26,873 nucleotides of DNA, taken from the NCBI RefSeq assembly GCF_946482535.1, contig NZ_CAMLRU010000013.1:1-26873 (forward strand), read 5' to 3'. The position numbers and the translations under genes were made by a program. The DNA is from an uncultured Flavobacterium sp. (GTDB taxonomy: Bacteria; Bacteroidota; Bacteroidia; Flavobacteriales; Flavobacteriaceae). How positions within the stretch are numbered: position 1 is the stretch's first letter; every line of letters starts with the position of its first letter. The notes beneath the pieces are model-generated. The model did not search any database. It was given only the letters and a program-made list of their open reading frames with translations, and had not been told where the DNA came from. This document shows, one piece after another, positions 1 through 7,834 of this stretch.

Positions 1-83
1 AGAAATTTACTACAAATATAAATACTTTTGAATAATTTTATACGTTAAATATTACAATAAATATATTTTCCTTGACAATGCCA

Positions 84-98
84 ACTATCATCGATAGT
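84..98. repeat. Small inverted repeat ACTATC-ATC-GATAGT
   Basis: Two perfect 6-base arms (84-89 and 93-98) are separated by three bases. It may be a protein-binding palindrome. It lacks a T-run and is too short to be a convincing terminator. Confidence 0.4.
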
Positions 99-225
99 CT
101 TTGTTAAAGAATATAAGCGTCAGAAAATTATTTATCTGTAATTCTTTTCTTTATATTTGAATAACAAAATTTCAATGCTGTCCTTTTAAGACGATACCAC
201 TACAAGTCTTTTGCGATTCCCTATT

Positions 226-240
226 AAACTTTAAAAGTTT
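226..240. repeat. Inverted repeat AAACTTT-A-AAAGTTT
   Basis: Two 7-base perfect arms flank a single central base. It is all A/T-rich and could be chance in this composition, but it is one of four inverted repeats within 250 bases. Confidence 0.35.
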
Positions 241-279
241 GGGATGTTCATTTTCCAAAAACGCAATTAATTTTTAGGA

Positions 280-296
280 ATCAAAATCATTTTGAT
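280..296. repeat. Inverted repeat ATCAAAA-TCA-TTTTGAT
   Basis: Perfect 7-base arms (280-286 and 290-296) are separated by TCA. It lies about 80 bases upstream of the first lipoprotein start, a position compatible with an operator, but no regulator can be named. Confidence 0.4.
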
Positions 297-312
297 CATA
301 GAATAAAGCACA

Positions 313-331
313 CAAACCAATATTTGGTTTG
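313..331. repeat. Inverted repeat CAAACCAA-TAT-TTGGTTTG
   Basis: Perfect 8-base arms (313-320 and 324-331) with a TAT spacer lie 43 bases before the start codon at 374. It could be a dyad operator or a hairpin in the 5' leader. It is the strongest dyad in this leader. Confidence 0.45.
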
Positions 332-373
332 CGTCAAACAGTAAATCATCATTAACCTTAAAAACAATTGGGC

Positions 374-964
374 ATGAGAAATCTAATCACGTTACTAATA
401 GTGGCCTTTTTATCCGGCTGCTCAACCGATTCAAACCATCCGGAATCACAATTACCGCCTATAACCCAAACCGGCGCCAATACGTTTGGTGTGACTATTA
501 AGGGTAAAGTATATATTCCCAGGGACCCTTTGGGTATTAACGTTGGCCCTCAAGGCCACGGGGTAATTTTTACAGGAAGCGACATTGGCACTTGGAGAGA
601 AATAATCGTAGTTGATGGTGCAAGTGCTGTGGGTTTTAAAATGGTAATCCATTTTAAAGATTTAGTAAATCAAGGTGTCGGAACATATCAACTTAAACAA
701 AGTGATTTTCACGACAATATTGATAGTGCTCCTATTGACCATATTTATTTTAAGATTTGGGATTCTGCAATAAACAACTATGTGTATTATGGTTCCCTTG
801 AAAATCAAGGAAAATTAAATGTTACCAGAAGAGACAGCGGAATCTTATCCGGTACTTTCAAAGGAATATTTGCGAGATATAATAATCCGACAGATAAGAT
901 AGAGATAACCGATGGACGATTTGATTTTAATTTAAATACACTGACTAAGACCGAATTCCTTTAA
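374..964 (+). CDS. Small secreted lipoprotein, paralogue 1 of 3
   Basis: This is a 196-residue lipoprotein of unknown function. The N-terminus is a type II signal peptide ending in the lipobox LSGC, followed by STDS. The mature part is predicted beta-rich and carries the shared motifs GANTFG near the start and IEITDGRFDFN near the end. It is a paralogue of the next two genes and the most divergent of the three. A TTG six bases upstream would also open the frame, but the ATG at 374 aligns with the second ATG of the paralogues (their MKNLITLL matches MRNLITLL here), so I use it. It resembles the small beta-rich lipoproteins found in Flavobacteriia (possibly the DUF6252 group, which I cannot verify). 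No catalytic motif is visible. Confidence 0.75.
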   Translation: MRNLITLLIVAFLSGCSTDSNHPESQLPPITQTGANTFGVTIKGKVYIPRDPLGINVGPQGHGVIFTGSDIGTWREIIVVDGASAVGFKMVIHFKDLVNQGVGTYQLKQSDFHDNIDSAPIDHIYFKIWDSAINNYVYYGSLENQGKLNVTRRDSGILSGTFKGIFARYNNPTDKIEITDGRFDFNLNTLTKTEFL

Positions 965-1001
965 TGAGTCAAGAATGATAAAAACAAACATATTTCAGAT
1001 A

Positions 1002-1203
1002 AATAAAAGTTAATTAACCTTTAAACAATAAATGATGAAAAATCTAATCACATTATTATTAGTGGCCTTTTTGTCCGGTTGCTCAACCGATTCAAACAAT
1101 CCGGAATCACAATTACCACCTATAACCCATTCGGGCGCCAATACTTTTGGATGCTTAATAGATGGTCGATTATTTATCCCAAGAGACGGAACAGGAACTT
1201 GGG
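1002..1203 (+). repeat. 202-bp direct repeat, copy 1
   Basis: This stretch is base-for-base identical to 1672-1873 (offset 670). It covers the last 30 bases before the gene and the first 57 or so codons: signal peptide, lipobox and the start of the mature protein. Identity stops abruptly after GGG at 1203, and the proteins then differ at roughly one residue in three. The sharp edge suggests recent gene conversion or a recombination-mediated duplication. Confidence 0.9.
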
Positions 1204-1631
1204 GAGGTAGCGACCCTGGACTAAGTTATTTAGGCGGCTATCCTGATGGAGCTTATAACGAAATTGATGTCCGGGATTACAAAAGCGAAAAAACAACTCG
1301 TATGCTGATACACATTCATGATTTACATCAGATTGGAGTTGCAAATTATATAATTGATGAATCAAACGGGATGAGTAATGTTGATGGTCTTAATCATACC
1401 TATTTACATTGTAAAATATACCGAGAATCAACCGATAGTTATCAAAACTATCTCTCTTATGAAAATTCCGGTTCGATAAACATAACAAGGTATGATTTTG
1501 CAAGCGGCATAGTCTCCGGAACATTTAACTGTAGATTGAAAAACGCTAATAACCCTGACGACATTATAGAAGTGAAAAATGGTCGATTTGACATCAATGG
1601 ATATACCTTACCAAATACCGTCTTCCCATAA
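1032..1631 (+). CDS. Small secreted lipoprotein, paralogue 2 of 3
   Basis: This is a 199-residue lipoprotein with signal peptide and lipobox LSGC, then STDSNN. Two consecutive ATGs (1032 and 1035) are both possible starts. The mature chain contains GANTFGCLIDGRLFIPRDG, a central HIHDLHQIG segment and a C-terminal NGRFDINGYTL motif that mirrors paralogue 3. Its first third is identical in DNA to paralogue 3. The rest is about two-thirds identical at the protein level by eye. Its function is unknown. Tandem triplication of envelope lipoproteins is common in Bacteroidota and usually reflects diversification of surface or periplasmic ligand binding, but nothing here names a ligand. Confidence 0.8.
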   Translation: MMKNLITLLLVAFLSGCSTDSNNPESQLPPITHSGANTFGCLIDGRLFIPRDGTGTWGGSDPGLSYLGGYPDGAYNEIDVRDYKSEKTTRMLIHIHDLHQIGVANYIIDESNGMSNVDGLNHTYLHCKIYRESTDSYQNYLSYENSGSINITRYDFASGIVSGTFNCRLKNANNPDDIIEVKNGRFDINGYTLPNTVFP

Positions 1632-1639
1632 AAAAAGGG

Positions 1640-1659
1640 GTTGCTAGTGGAATAGCAAC
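1640..1659 (+). terminator. Weak hairpin after lipoprotein 2
   Basis: The stem GTTGCTA / TAGCAAC (1640-1646, 1653-1659) has the six-base loop GTGGAA. It is the same element as after lipoprotein 3, but the outer GGG/CCC pairs are lost on the 3' side (AACTATAA instead of AACCCCTT). An A-run precedes it and no T-run follows, so termination on the plus strand is probably poor and read-through into paralogue 3 is plausible. Confidence 0.5.
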
Positions 1660-1671
1660 TATAATTAAATT

Positions 1672-1873
1672 AATAAAAGTTAATTAACCTTTAAACAATA
1701 AATGATGAAAAATCTAATCACATTATTATTAGTGGCCTTTTTGTCCGGTTGCTCAACCGATTCAAACAATCCGGAATCACAATTACCACCTATAACCCAT
1801 TCGGGCGCCAATACTTTTGGATGCTTAATAGATGGTCGATTATTTATCCCAAGAGACGGAACAGGAACTTGGG
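1672..1873 (+). repeat. 202-bp direct repeat, copy 2
   Basis: This is the second copy of the identical module described at 1002-1203. It includes the leader motif TTAATTAACCTTTAAAC, both ATGs, the signal peptide and the first mature residues up to GTGTW. Confidence 0.9.
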
Positions 1874-2313
1874 CTGGTCCCGACAGTGCGGTGTCAATTT
1901 ATGGTGATCCTTCAGGAAACAATCAATATACAGAAATTGAAGTAAGGGATTATAAAAGTGAAAGAACTGCCAAATTACTTATTCACATTCAGAATTTACA
2001 TCAGATTGGTATTGGAAACTACATTATTAATGAATCAAACGGCATGAGTGATATAGATGGACCTAATCATACTTATTTATATTGTAGGGTATTCAATCAA
2101 TCAACAAATAGTTATCAGTACTACCGCTCTTATGAAAATTCCGGCTCTATCAATATATCGAGATATGAAATAACCCCGAATGTTAGTTTTTTTATTTCAG
2201 GAACATTCAATTGTAGTGTTAAGAACTCTGCCAATCCTAATGATATTATTGAAATAACTAACGGTCGATTTGATTTTAATGGAGCCACACTCCCTAATGC
2301 AGTATTCCCATAA
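1702..2313 (+). CDS. Small secreted lipoprotein, paralogue 3 of 3
   Basis: This is a 203-residue lipoprotein with the same signal peptide and lipobox as paralogue 2. After the identical module the sequence diverges (GTWAGPDSAV), then returns to the family pattern with HIQNLHQIG, YENSGSINIS and ITNGRFDFNGATLP. It has a few extra residues near position 176 (NVSFFISGTF) compared with paralogue 2. No enzyme motif is visible. It is followed by the best version of the shared hairpin and then by the large secreted hydrolase gene. Whether the lipoproteins and that hydrolase work together cannot be told from the sequence. Confidence 0.8.
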   Translation: MMKNLITLLLVAFLSGCSTDSNNPESQLPPITHSGANTFGCLIDGRLFIPRDGTGTWAGPDSAVSIYGDPSGNNQYTEIEVRDYKSERTAKLLIHIQNLHQIGIGNYIINESNGMSDIDGPNHTYLYCRVFNQSTNSYQYYRSYENSGSINISRYEITPNVSFFISGTFNCSVKNSANPNDIIEITNGRFDFNGATLPNAVFP

Positions 2314-2318
2314 AAAAA

Positions 2319-2342
2319 GGGTTGCTAGTGGAATAGCAACCC
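2319..2342 (+). terminator. Terminator-like hairpin after lipoprotein 3
   Basis: The stem GGGTTGCTA / TAGCAACCC (2319-2327, 2334-2342) has loop GTGGAA. Seven A bases precede it, and CTTAATTA follows rather than a clean T-run. Read on the minus strand it would have a proper T-tail, though no minus-strand gene ends here. It is probably a partial terminator for the lipoprotein cluster. Confidence 0.6.
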
Positions 2343-2393
2343 CTTAATTAGATTAATAAAAACAAATTTACTAACCCAAAAGCAAACAAAAGT

Positions 2394-5300
2394 ATGAAAA
2401 AAATTTATTATTTTCTGCTGGCTTCTCTATTGTTTTTTGAAGCCAACTCACAAACCATTCCGGCCGGAGAAAACATCAGTTTAGACCAGCAATTGTCAAA
2501 CATCAGTCAGACTAGTGTAACTAGCGGCATCATCTACGAAAGAGTTATTCAAATAGCGAATATTTATAACTTTAACACTACCTCAACATTCAATACTGCT
2601 AATTTCAATTATTTCCAGCAAGCCTTAGACGAAATGAATCGGGCCAGTAATGGGACAAAACTAACCACACTCGCTAATTTCAGAAATTTAATTGCCACTA
2701 CTACAGCCGAAAATCAAGTTGATTTATCAATACTGAATACACAATATCACATTTTGAACTACAATGAAGATGTCCCCAGTCAAGGTGGTTTAACGTTTAA
2801 TACCTCAACCAACAAATTTGTCCCAATTAGTGGCAAAGCTCCTTTTCTGATGTTGAACACCACAATTATTGCACCGACAAAAGATTATGTTTCCGGCACC
2901 TCTGTGATTTATAAAATCAGAAATGACTTGTTTTTCAAAAACGGGACTAAAAACATTAAAACTTTAGTAGCCAATTTTGGAGATGGTATCAATAGAACTT
3001 TGATTAACTCCCAAGTACTTACCAATCAAAATATTACGGTAAATTATACCACTAGTGGGGAAAAAATAAGCAAGTTTACAATTACTTACACAGACAATAC
3101 AACGCTTACAACATATGGTAAAATCTTTTTTCAATTAGGTGACAGCGCTTCAAGAGATATGGCAGCAAGTTGTTTTGCTACTGATCCTTATAAGCAAGAT
3201 TTTCAATTGCAAGCGGATATTCCCTTTACCGGATATGTGGCAGGCGATCCAACAATTAAAGCCAAAATTGAATACCGGGTATTTTACGGCAACACCAATA
3301 CGGATAAAAAAATAAGAAAACCTATCATCATTATTGATGGTTTTGATCCGGGAGACAAACGCAAGATTGAAGATTGTGACTGTGAAAATATACCCGATTG
3401 CGCCGCAAGAAATACGACTAATGGGGTATTTGACCCTGAAAAACATAAAGCGATGGTTGATTTAATGGAATACTATAATGGTCCTAGCAAAAAGTATCTG
3501 CTACCTCAATTACGCCTTCTAGGATATGACGTTATAATGGTCAATCATCCCAAATACACAACCACCAACCTACAAAACGGACAAACCGTTGCTATTGATG
3601 GCGGAGCCTACTATATAGAAAGCAATGCTATGGCATTGGTAAAACTATTAATTCAAACCAAACAATTGTTAGTCACAAATGGTAGTACCAATAACATTGC
3701 CGTTGTTGGCCCTAGTATGGGCGGTCAAATTTCAAGATACGCTTTGGCCTATATGGAAAAAAACAATATTCCTCATAACACCTACTTGTGGGTAAGTGTT
3801 GACAGTCCGCATCTTGGGGCCAATATTCCAATGGGAGATCAAGCGTTATTGAACTTGGTAAAAAACAGCAGTCATGAAGCCAAAGCATTTTACGAAAAAG
3901 ATTTGTCGTCACCCGCGGCGCAACAACAATTAATCGAGTTTCATAGAGAAGGATCTAGTTATCATTTGGTTAATACCAATTTATTAAATGCTCAAACAGC
4001 TTCGCAAGGAATGCCTATAAACAGAGGGAATCCCATATTTCAACAACACTACAACAATCAATTTTCAAACGGTCTAACCAATTCAAACGGATGGCCCATG
4101 AATTTGAGAAAAATCTCTTTGGTTAACGGTTCCCTTTCTGGGTCTAAACAAACCATGACCTCTAACGGAGAACCCTTTTATACTTTTGCTAATGACAATG
4201 AGAAGGTTTTAAACTTAAGAGGATTTCAAAGAGTAAACATAAGCTCACCATTTGGATCGATAACCTTCAGAATTCATATTGCTTCTTTGGAAGCTAATTT
4301 CCTTCCCTCAAGCGGAAGTGCAGATACCAAAATAGCCAGATTCAAAAAACAATTTAATGATAGGACTACGAAGTCCCCTAATTATAACCCAAGAGGCAAT
4401 ATGGATAATATTCCGGGAGGCTATTTCGGAGCGCAAAAAGAAATTGCGAATCCGACTCAAAATACAAATCCTGTTCCGGGAACTTCACCTCTTGCCAACT
4501 GGTCTCTGAACAATTTATCCATAACCAATTTCATCCACAGTATAAGTCAAATGTTAGGTGGTTCAGAATGGTATTTACACGAATTCAATCCGATACATTC
4601 CTTCATCCCTTCCTTTTCTGCTTTAGGCCATTTACAACCTAATCAAAATTGGGCAAATCCTTTGAATATTAATCTTACTTGTTCAACAAACAGACAAACC
4701 CCTTTTGATAGTTATTTCGGGTTAAGCAAAAACACACAACATACTTCCTTTACAAAAGAAAGTGTTGATTGGCTACTCAAAGAATTAGCCGGACAACCTC
4801 AAGCGCCCTATTTCCCGGTGGAACCAAATACATTAGTTGGTTTGGATAAAATTTGTCTAAATACTAATAGTGCCTATAACTTTACCAATACTTGTGCGGT
4901 TCCCAGTGCGGTTACGACTTGGTCAATCAGTTCCAATTTAGAATTGATCAGTCAATCCGGTTATGGTATCGTTGTTAAAGGAGTTGAAAGCGGTGAAGGA
5001 ACCATAACTGCTGTTTTTCAAAATGGGCAAAAGCTAGTCAAAACCATATGGGTTGGATCTCCAACATTTAGCGAAGTGGTTTACGGAACAGCCAATACAC
5101 ATCTAAGTCTTTGCATGACGCCTGCAAATAACTATACTTTTTCAATTCCTGAATTAAACGATTCCAACAAAATTAAAGCGGTTTTTGGCGGCCTAACCCC
5201 AACAGAAATTGACACCAACTCTAATTGGGAATGGACTACCTCAAACAATTTAATCATGCTTAACGGAACAAAAGATTCGCGAGAAATTTGCCCTATGGGT

Positions 5301-5663
5301 TCCGGACAAACCAGCGTGAGTTTCAGAGCAAAAAATGCCTGCGGTTGGAGTGAGTGGTTTGAACTTCCTTTTGAAATTACCGAACTTCCTTTATACGGAA
5401 AACAAGGTCCGTCGATTTATACCGTTTATCCGAACCCTTCGAAAGACATAGTGAATATTGATTTAAGAGACAAAGACAAACAACCCGAAAAAGCTGCTTT
5501 AATTTCAGGCGAATTGTTTGACATTCTTGGAATCTCTAGAGCCAAAATTGAAATTCAAAATAATCGGGCAACCTTTTCTGTCAATGGTTTGGTTAAAGGC
5601 ATTTACATACTGAAAATCTATATTGACGGTCAAGTAGAAAGTCACCAAATAGCCGTTGACTAA
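2394..5663 (+). CDS. T9SS-secreted lipase-like alpha/beta hydrolase
   Basis: This 1089-residue protein begins with a Sec signal peptide (about residues 1-20, ending NSQ). An N-terminal region of about 300 residues is unrecognised. The alpha/beta hydrolase domain then starts with PIIIIDGFDPGD near 310 and has a nucleophile elbow GPSMGG with Ser441, followed by VDSPHLG near 470. A conserved-looking HSFIPSFSALG near 735 may carry the catalytic histidine. Residues about 810-890 look like an Ig/PKD-type beta domain. The last 85 residues are a type A T9SS sorting domain (YPNPSKDIVNI, then GIYILKI near the end), so the protein should cross the outer membrane and be released or surface-attached. It is probably an esterase or lipase; the substrate is unknown. 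It could be cotranscribed with the lipoproteins but has a terminator-like hairpin in front. Confidence 0.8.
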   Translation: MKKIYYFLLASLLFFEANSQTIPAGENISLDQQLSNISQTSVTSGIIYERVIQIANIYNFNTTSTFNTANFNYFQQALDEMNRASNGTKLTTLANFRNLIATTTAENQVDLSILNTQYHILNYNEDVPSQGGLTFNTSTNKFVPISGKAPFLMLNTTIIAPTKDYVSGTSVIYKIRNDLFFKNGTKNIKTLVANFGDGINRTLINSQVLTNQNITVNYTTSGEKISKFTITYTDNTTLTTYGKIFFQLGDSASRDMAASCFATDPYKQDFQLQADIPFTGYVAGDPTIKAKIEYRVFYGNTNTDKKIRKPIIIIDGFDPGDKRKIEDCDCENIPDCAARNTTNGVFDPEKHKAMVDLMEYYNGPSKKYLLPQLRLLGYDVIMVNHPKYTTTNLQNGQTVAIDGGAYYIESNAMALVKLLIQTKQLLVTNGSTNNIAVVGPSMGGQISRYALAYMEKNNIPHNTYLWVSVDSPHLGANIPMGDQALLNLVKNSSHEAKAFYEKDLSSPAAQQQLIEFHREGSSYHLVNTNLLNAQTASQGMPINRGNPIFQQHYNNQFSNGLTNSNGWPMNLRKISLVNGSLSGSKQTMTSNGEPFYTFANDNEKVLNLRGFQRVNISSPFGSITFRIHIASLEANFLPSSGSADTKIARFKKQFNDRTTKSPNYNPRGNMDNIPGGYFGAQKEIANPTQNTNPVPGTSPLANWSLNNLSITNFIHSISQMLGGSEWYLHEFNPIHSFIPSFSALGHLQPNQNWANPLNINLTCSTNRQTPFDSYFGLSKNTQHTSFTKESVDWLLKELAGQPQAPYFPVEPNTLVGLDKICLNTNSAYNFTNTCAVPSAVTTWSISSNLELISQSGYGIVVKGVESGEGTITAVFQNGQKLVKTIWVGSPTFSEVVYGTANTHLSLCMTPANNYTFSIPELNDSNKIKAVFGGLTPTEIDTNSNWEWTTSNNLIMLNGTKDSREICPMGSGQTSVSFRAKNACGWSEWFELPFEITELPLYGKQGPSIYTVYPNPSKDIVNIDLRDKDKQPEKAALISGELFDILGISRAKIEIQNNRATFSVNGLVKGIYILKIYIDGQVESHQIAVD

Positions 5664-5672
5664 TCAAAATTA

Positions 5673-6707
5673 TTAAGGTGCCGGGTCAGGAAATACCGCT
5701 TGAATCTTGTTAATTTCGGCAATAACTTCGGGAGACAATTGCACTTCAAAAGCCGCAATGTTCTCCTGAAGTTGTTCCATTTTAGTTGCACCTATTATGG
5801 TCGACATTACAAATTCTTGTTGGTTTACAAAAGCCAAAGCCATTTGGGTTAACGTTAATCCGTTAGCTTGAGCCAATTCTTGGTATAGTTTGGTGGCTTT
5901 ATAACAATTCTCACTCGCATATCGGGTAAACTGCGGAAACAATCCTAAGCGAGAATCCGGTTGAAGGCCGTTCAAATGTTTCCCGGTTAAGAAGCTAAAG
6001 GCCAATGGCGAGTAGGCCATCAATCCAACATTTTCACGCATACAAATCTCTGATAAGCCCACTTCAAACAAACGGTTCAACAACGAGTACGGGTTTTGAA
6101 TGGTCGCAATTCTGGGTAAACCATGCTTTTCGCTTTCGCCTAAAAACTTCATCACGCCATACGGATTTTCATTAGAAACCCCAATGTGCCTAATTTTACC
6201 TTCCTTAATCAAACCGTCATAAACGCTTAAGACTTCAAAAAAATTCTCTTGCCATTGGGTATCAATTTTCGATACACCACGTTGCCCAAACATGTTCATC
6301 ACACGCTCCGGCCAATGCATTTGGTACAAATCAATATAATCGGTTTGGAGGTTTTTTAAGCTCAACTCGACCGCTTCGTGTATACTTTTCTTAGAGAAAT
6401 TCAACGGTTGGCGAATGTATTCCATACCGCGATTCGGACCGGCAATTTTTGTAGCAATTACCAAATCATTTCGTTTTCCGGTTTTTTTTAACCAACTGCC
6501 GATATACTTTTCCGTAGAGCCTAAAGTCGCTTGTCGTGCCGCAATCGGGTACATTTCGGCTGTATCAATAAAATTAATTCCCTTCCCAACGGCATAGTCC
6601 AATTGGGCATGAGCATCGCTTTCGGTGTTTTGTTCCCCAAAAGTCATAGTACCCAAACAGATTTTGCTGACTTTAATATCGGTATTCGGTAAAGTGGTAT
6701 AGTTCAT
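5673..6707 (-). CDS. tas: Tas-type aldo/keto reductase
   Basis: This is an NADP(H)-dependent aldo/keto reductase of 344 residues. The whole chain follows E. coli Tas, from LGTMTFGEQN and DAHAQLDYAV through IQNPYSLLNR to the C-terminal PAP. The catalytic tetrad is visible as Asp48, Tyr53, Lys87 and His131. The frame is open 12 codons further upstream, but that extension contains a perfect -7 promoter element (minus strand, 6737-6730), and Tas homologues start with M-x-Y at the chosen ATG. The substrate in vivo is uncertain; Tas-like enzymes reduce small carbonyls. It is convergent with the hydrolase gene, with only 9 bases between the stops and no hairpin between them. It is probably monocistronic. 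Confidence 0.9.
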   Translation of the reverse strand: MNYTTLPNTDIKVSKICLGTMTFGEQNTESDAHAQLDYAVGKGINFIDTAEMYPIAARQATLGSTEKYIGSWLKKTGKRNDLVIATKIAGPNRGMEYIRQPLNFSKKSIHEAVELSLKNLQTDYIDLYQMHWPERVMNMFGQRGVSKIDTQWQENFFEVLSVYDGLIKEGKIRHIGVSNENPYGVMKFLGESEKHGLPRIATIQNPYSLLNRLFEVGLSEICMRENVGLMAYSPLAFSFLTGKHLNGLQPDSRLGLFPQFTRYASENCYKATKLYQELAQANGLTLTQMALAFVNQQEFVMSTIIGATKMEQLQENIAAFEVQLSPEVIAEINKIQAVFPDPAP

Positions 6708-6729
6708 TTTGAATGGCTTTTTTGCTCCG

Positions 6730-6737
6730 CAAAAGTA
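6730..6737 (-). promoter_or_regulatory. -7 promoter element for tas
   Basis: On the minus strand this reads TACTTTTG, a perfect match to the Bacteroidota TAnnTTTG element. It is 22 bases before the ATG at 6707, leaving a leader of under 20 bases, and it excludes the upstream in-frame ATG at 6743. No clear -33 TTTG is seen. Confidence 0.6.
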
Positions 6738-6793
6738 TAGCATTGTAAGCGTTATTTGGACTCGATTAACAGATTTTTTGGAATCGTTAATAA

Positions 6794-6826
6794 CAAAAAA
6801 GGCTCCAAGTCGAAACTTAGAGCCTT
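6794..6826 (-). terminator. Intrinsic terminator of the xth-ompA operon
   Basis: Read on the minus strand, AAGGCTCtAAGT pairs with ACTTgGAGCCTT around the loop TTCG, with one mismatch in twelve, and a run of T follows (A-run 6795-6800 on the plus strand). It lies 25 bases after the OmpA stop codon. This is a strong rho-independent terminator with a stable TTCG-type loop. Confidence 0.9.
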
Positions 6827-6850
6827 ACTCAGCACACTAGTTGCTATATC

Positions 6851-7816
6851 TTAAAACTCGTTCAACATCTTGGAAATTTCATCCAATTTCGGAGTCAAAA
6901 TAATTTCAATTCTGCGATTTTTGGCTTTGCCTTCCGGCGTATCATTACTCATTAACGGGGCATATTCTCCTCTACCGGCTGCGGTTAAATTTTTCTTCTG
7001 AATTCCGGCATTCTCTCCTAAAATATTCACTATTGCTGTAGCTCTTTTAGTCGATAAATCCCAGTTGTTTTCAATGCCGCCACCTATAGCTCCGTAAATT
7101 TTATCATTATCGGTATGACCTTCAATTAAAACCGTAATATCAGGATTTTGAGCCAAAACTTTACCAACCTCAACAACCGCTTTTCTTCCTTCGGTACCAA
7201 CGGCCCAACTTCCGGTTTGGAACAACAATTTGTTTTCCATGGAAACGTATACTTTTCCGTTCTTTTGTTCAACTGTCAATCCTTTGCCTTCAAAAGCATT
7301 CAAAGCTTTAGACAAGGTTTCTTTCAACTTTCTCATGCTGGCATCTTTGGCCGCAATCATGTTTTCCAATTCGCTCAGTCTTTTGGTACTGGAAGCCAAC
7401 TCATCTCTTAATTTGTTCAATCGGTCTTGCTCGGCCGCTAAAGCTTTTTCTTTGGCCTCTAATTGTGCCAACAACTCGCGGTTTTTGTTCATGTTGGTTT
7501 CCAAAGCATCGTTGCTGTTTTTTTCCAAAGCAGCATACGATTCTTGTAACGTCTTTAAATTATTAGCCGTTGCGGTACAATCGGCTTGCAGTTTGTCTCT
7601 GTCGGCTTTGAGCTTGGCCAATTCCGCTGAGAGTGACTTGTTGACCGAATCAAACTCGGCGTTGGCTTTGTGCAATTCATCCACTTCATCCGAAAGGGAA
7701 CGATTCTCCTTTTTCAAATCGGTGTACTTGTTTTCCAAATCGTTGTATATCTTTTTAGACACACAAGAAGACATTACAGTCAATGCTACTATTCCTAAAA
7801 CTATTCTTTTTATCAT
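6851..7816 (-). CDS. OmpA-family lipoprotein with coiled coil
   Basis: This is a 321-residue outer-membrane lipoprotein. The signal peptide ends in the lipobox MSSC (Cys18). Residues about 25-175 are heptad-rich, charged and probably one long coiled coil. The C-terminal OmpA/MotB peptidoglycan-binding domain begins near 195, with IEGHTDND, NWDLSTKRA and KNRRIEIIL. It probably tethers the outer membrane to the cell wall. The insertion KIYGAIGGGIEN between TDND and NWDLS is a little longer than in minimal OmpA domains. It is the last gene of a minus-strand run with xth and the zinc-ribbon gene (18 bases from the latter) and is followed by a strong terminator. Confidence 0.9.
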   Translation of the reverse strand: MIKRIVLGIVALTVMSSCVSKKIYNDLENKYTDLKKENRSLSDEVDELHKANAEFDSVNKSLSAELAKLKADRDKLQADCTATANNLKTLQESYAALEKNSNDALETNMNKNRELLAQLEAKEKALAAEQDRLNKLRDELASSTKRLSELENMIAAKDASMRKLKETLSKALNAFEGKGLTVEQKNGKVYVSMENKLLFQTGSWAVGTEGRKAVVEVGKVLAQNPDITVLIEGHTDNDKIYGAIGGGIENNWDLSTKRATAIVNILGENAGIQKKNLTAAGRGEYAPLMSNDTPEGKAKNRRIEIILTPKLDEISKMLNEF

Positions 7817-7834
7817 AAATTATTTTGTTTTATT

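Larger units (their letters stand above)
1..373. other. AT-rich non-coding leader before the lipoprotein cluster
   Basis: I find no convincing gene here. A perfect Bacteroidota -7 element (TACTTTTG, 23-30) points toward the plus strand, but it is about 340 bases from the first start codon. If it drives the lipoprotein gene, the transcript has a long leader; it could equally be fortuitous in AT-rich DNA. Four perfect inverted repeats sit at 84-98, 226-240, 280-296 and 313-331. Just before the start codon there is a TTAACCTT element, also found before paralogues 2 and 3. Confidence 0.5.

Noticed and set aside
2319..2342. The lipoprotein-cluster hairpins as a mobile-element end or attachment site
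   Set aside because: They are short stem-loops right after stop codons of duplicated genes, with no transposase or target-site duplication nearby. Terminator remnants explain them.
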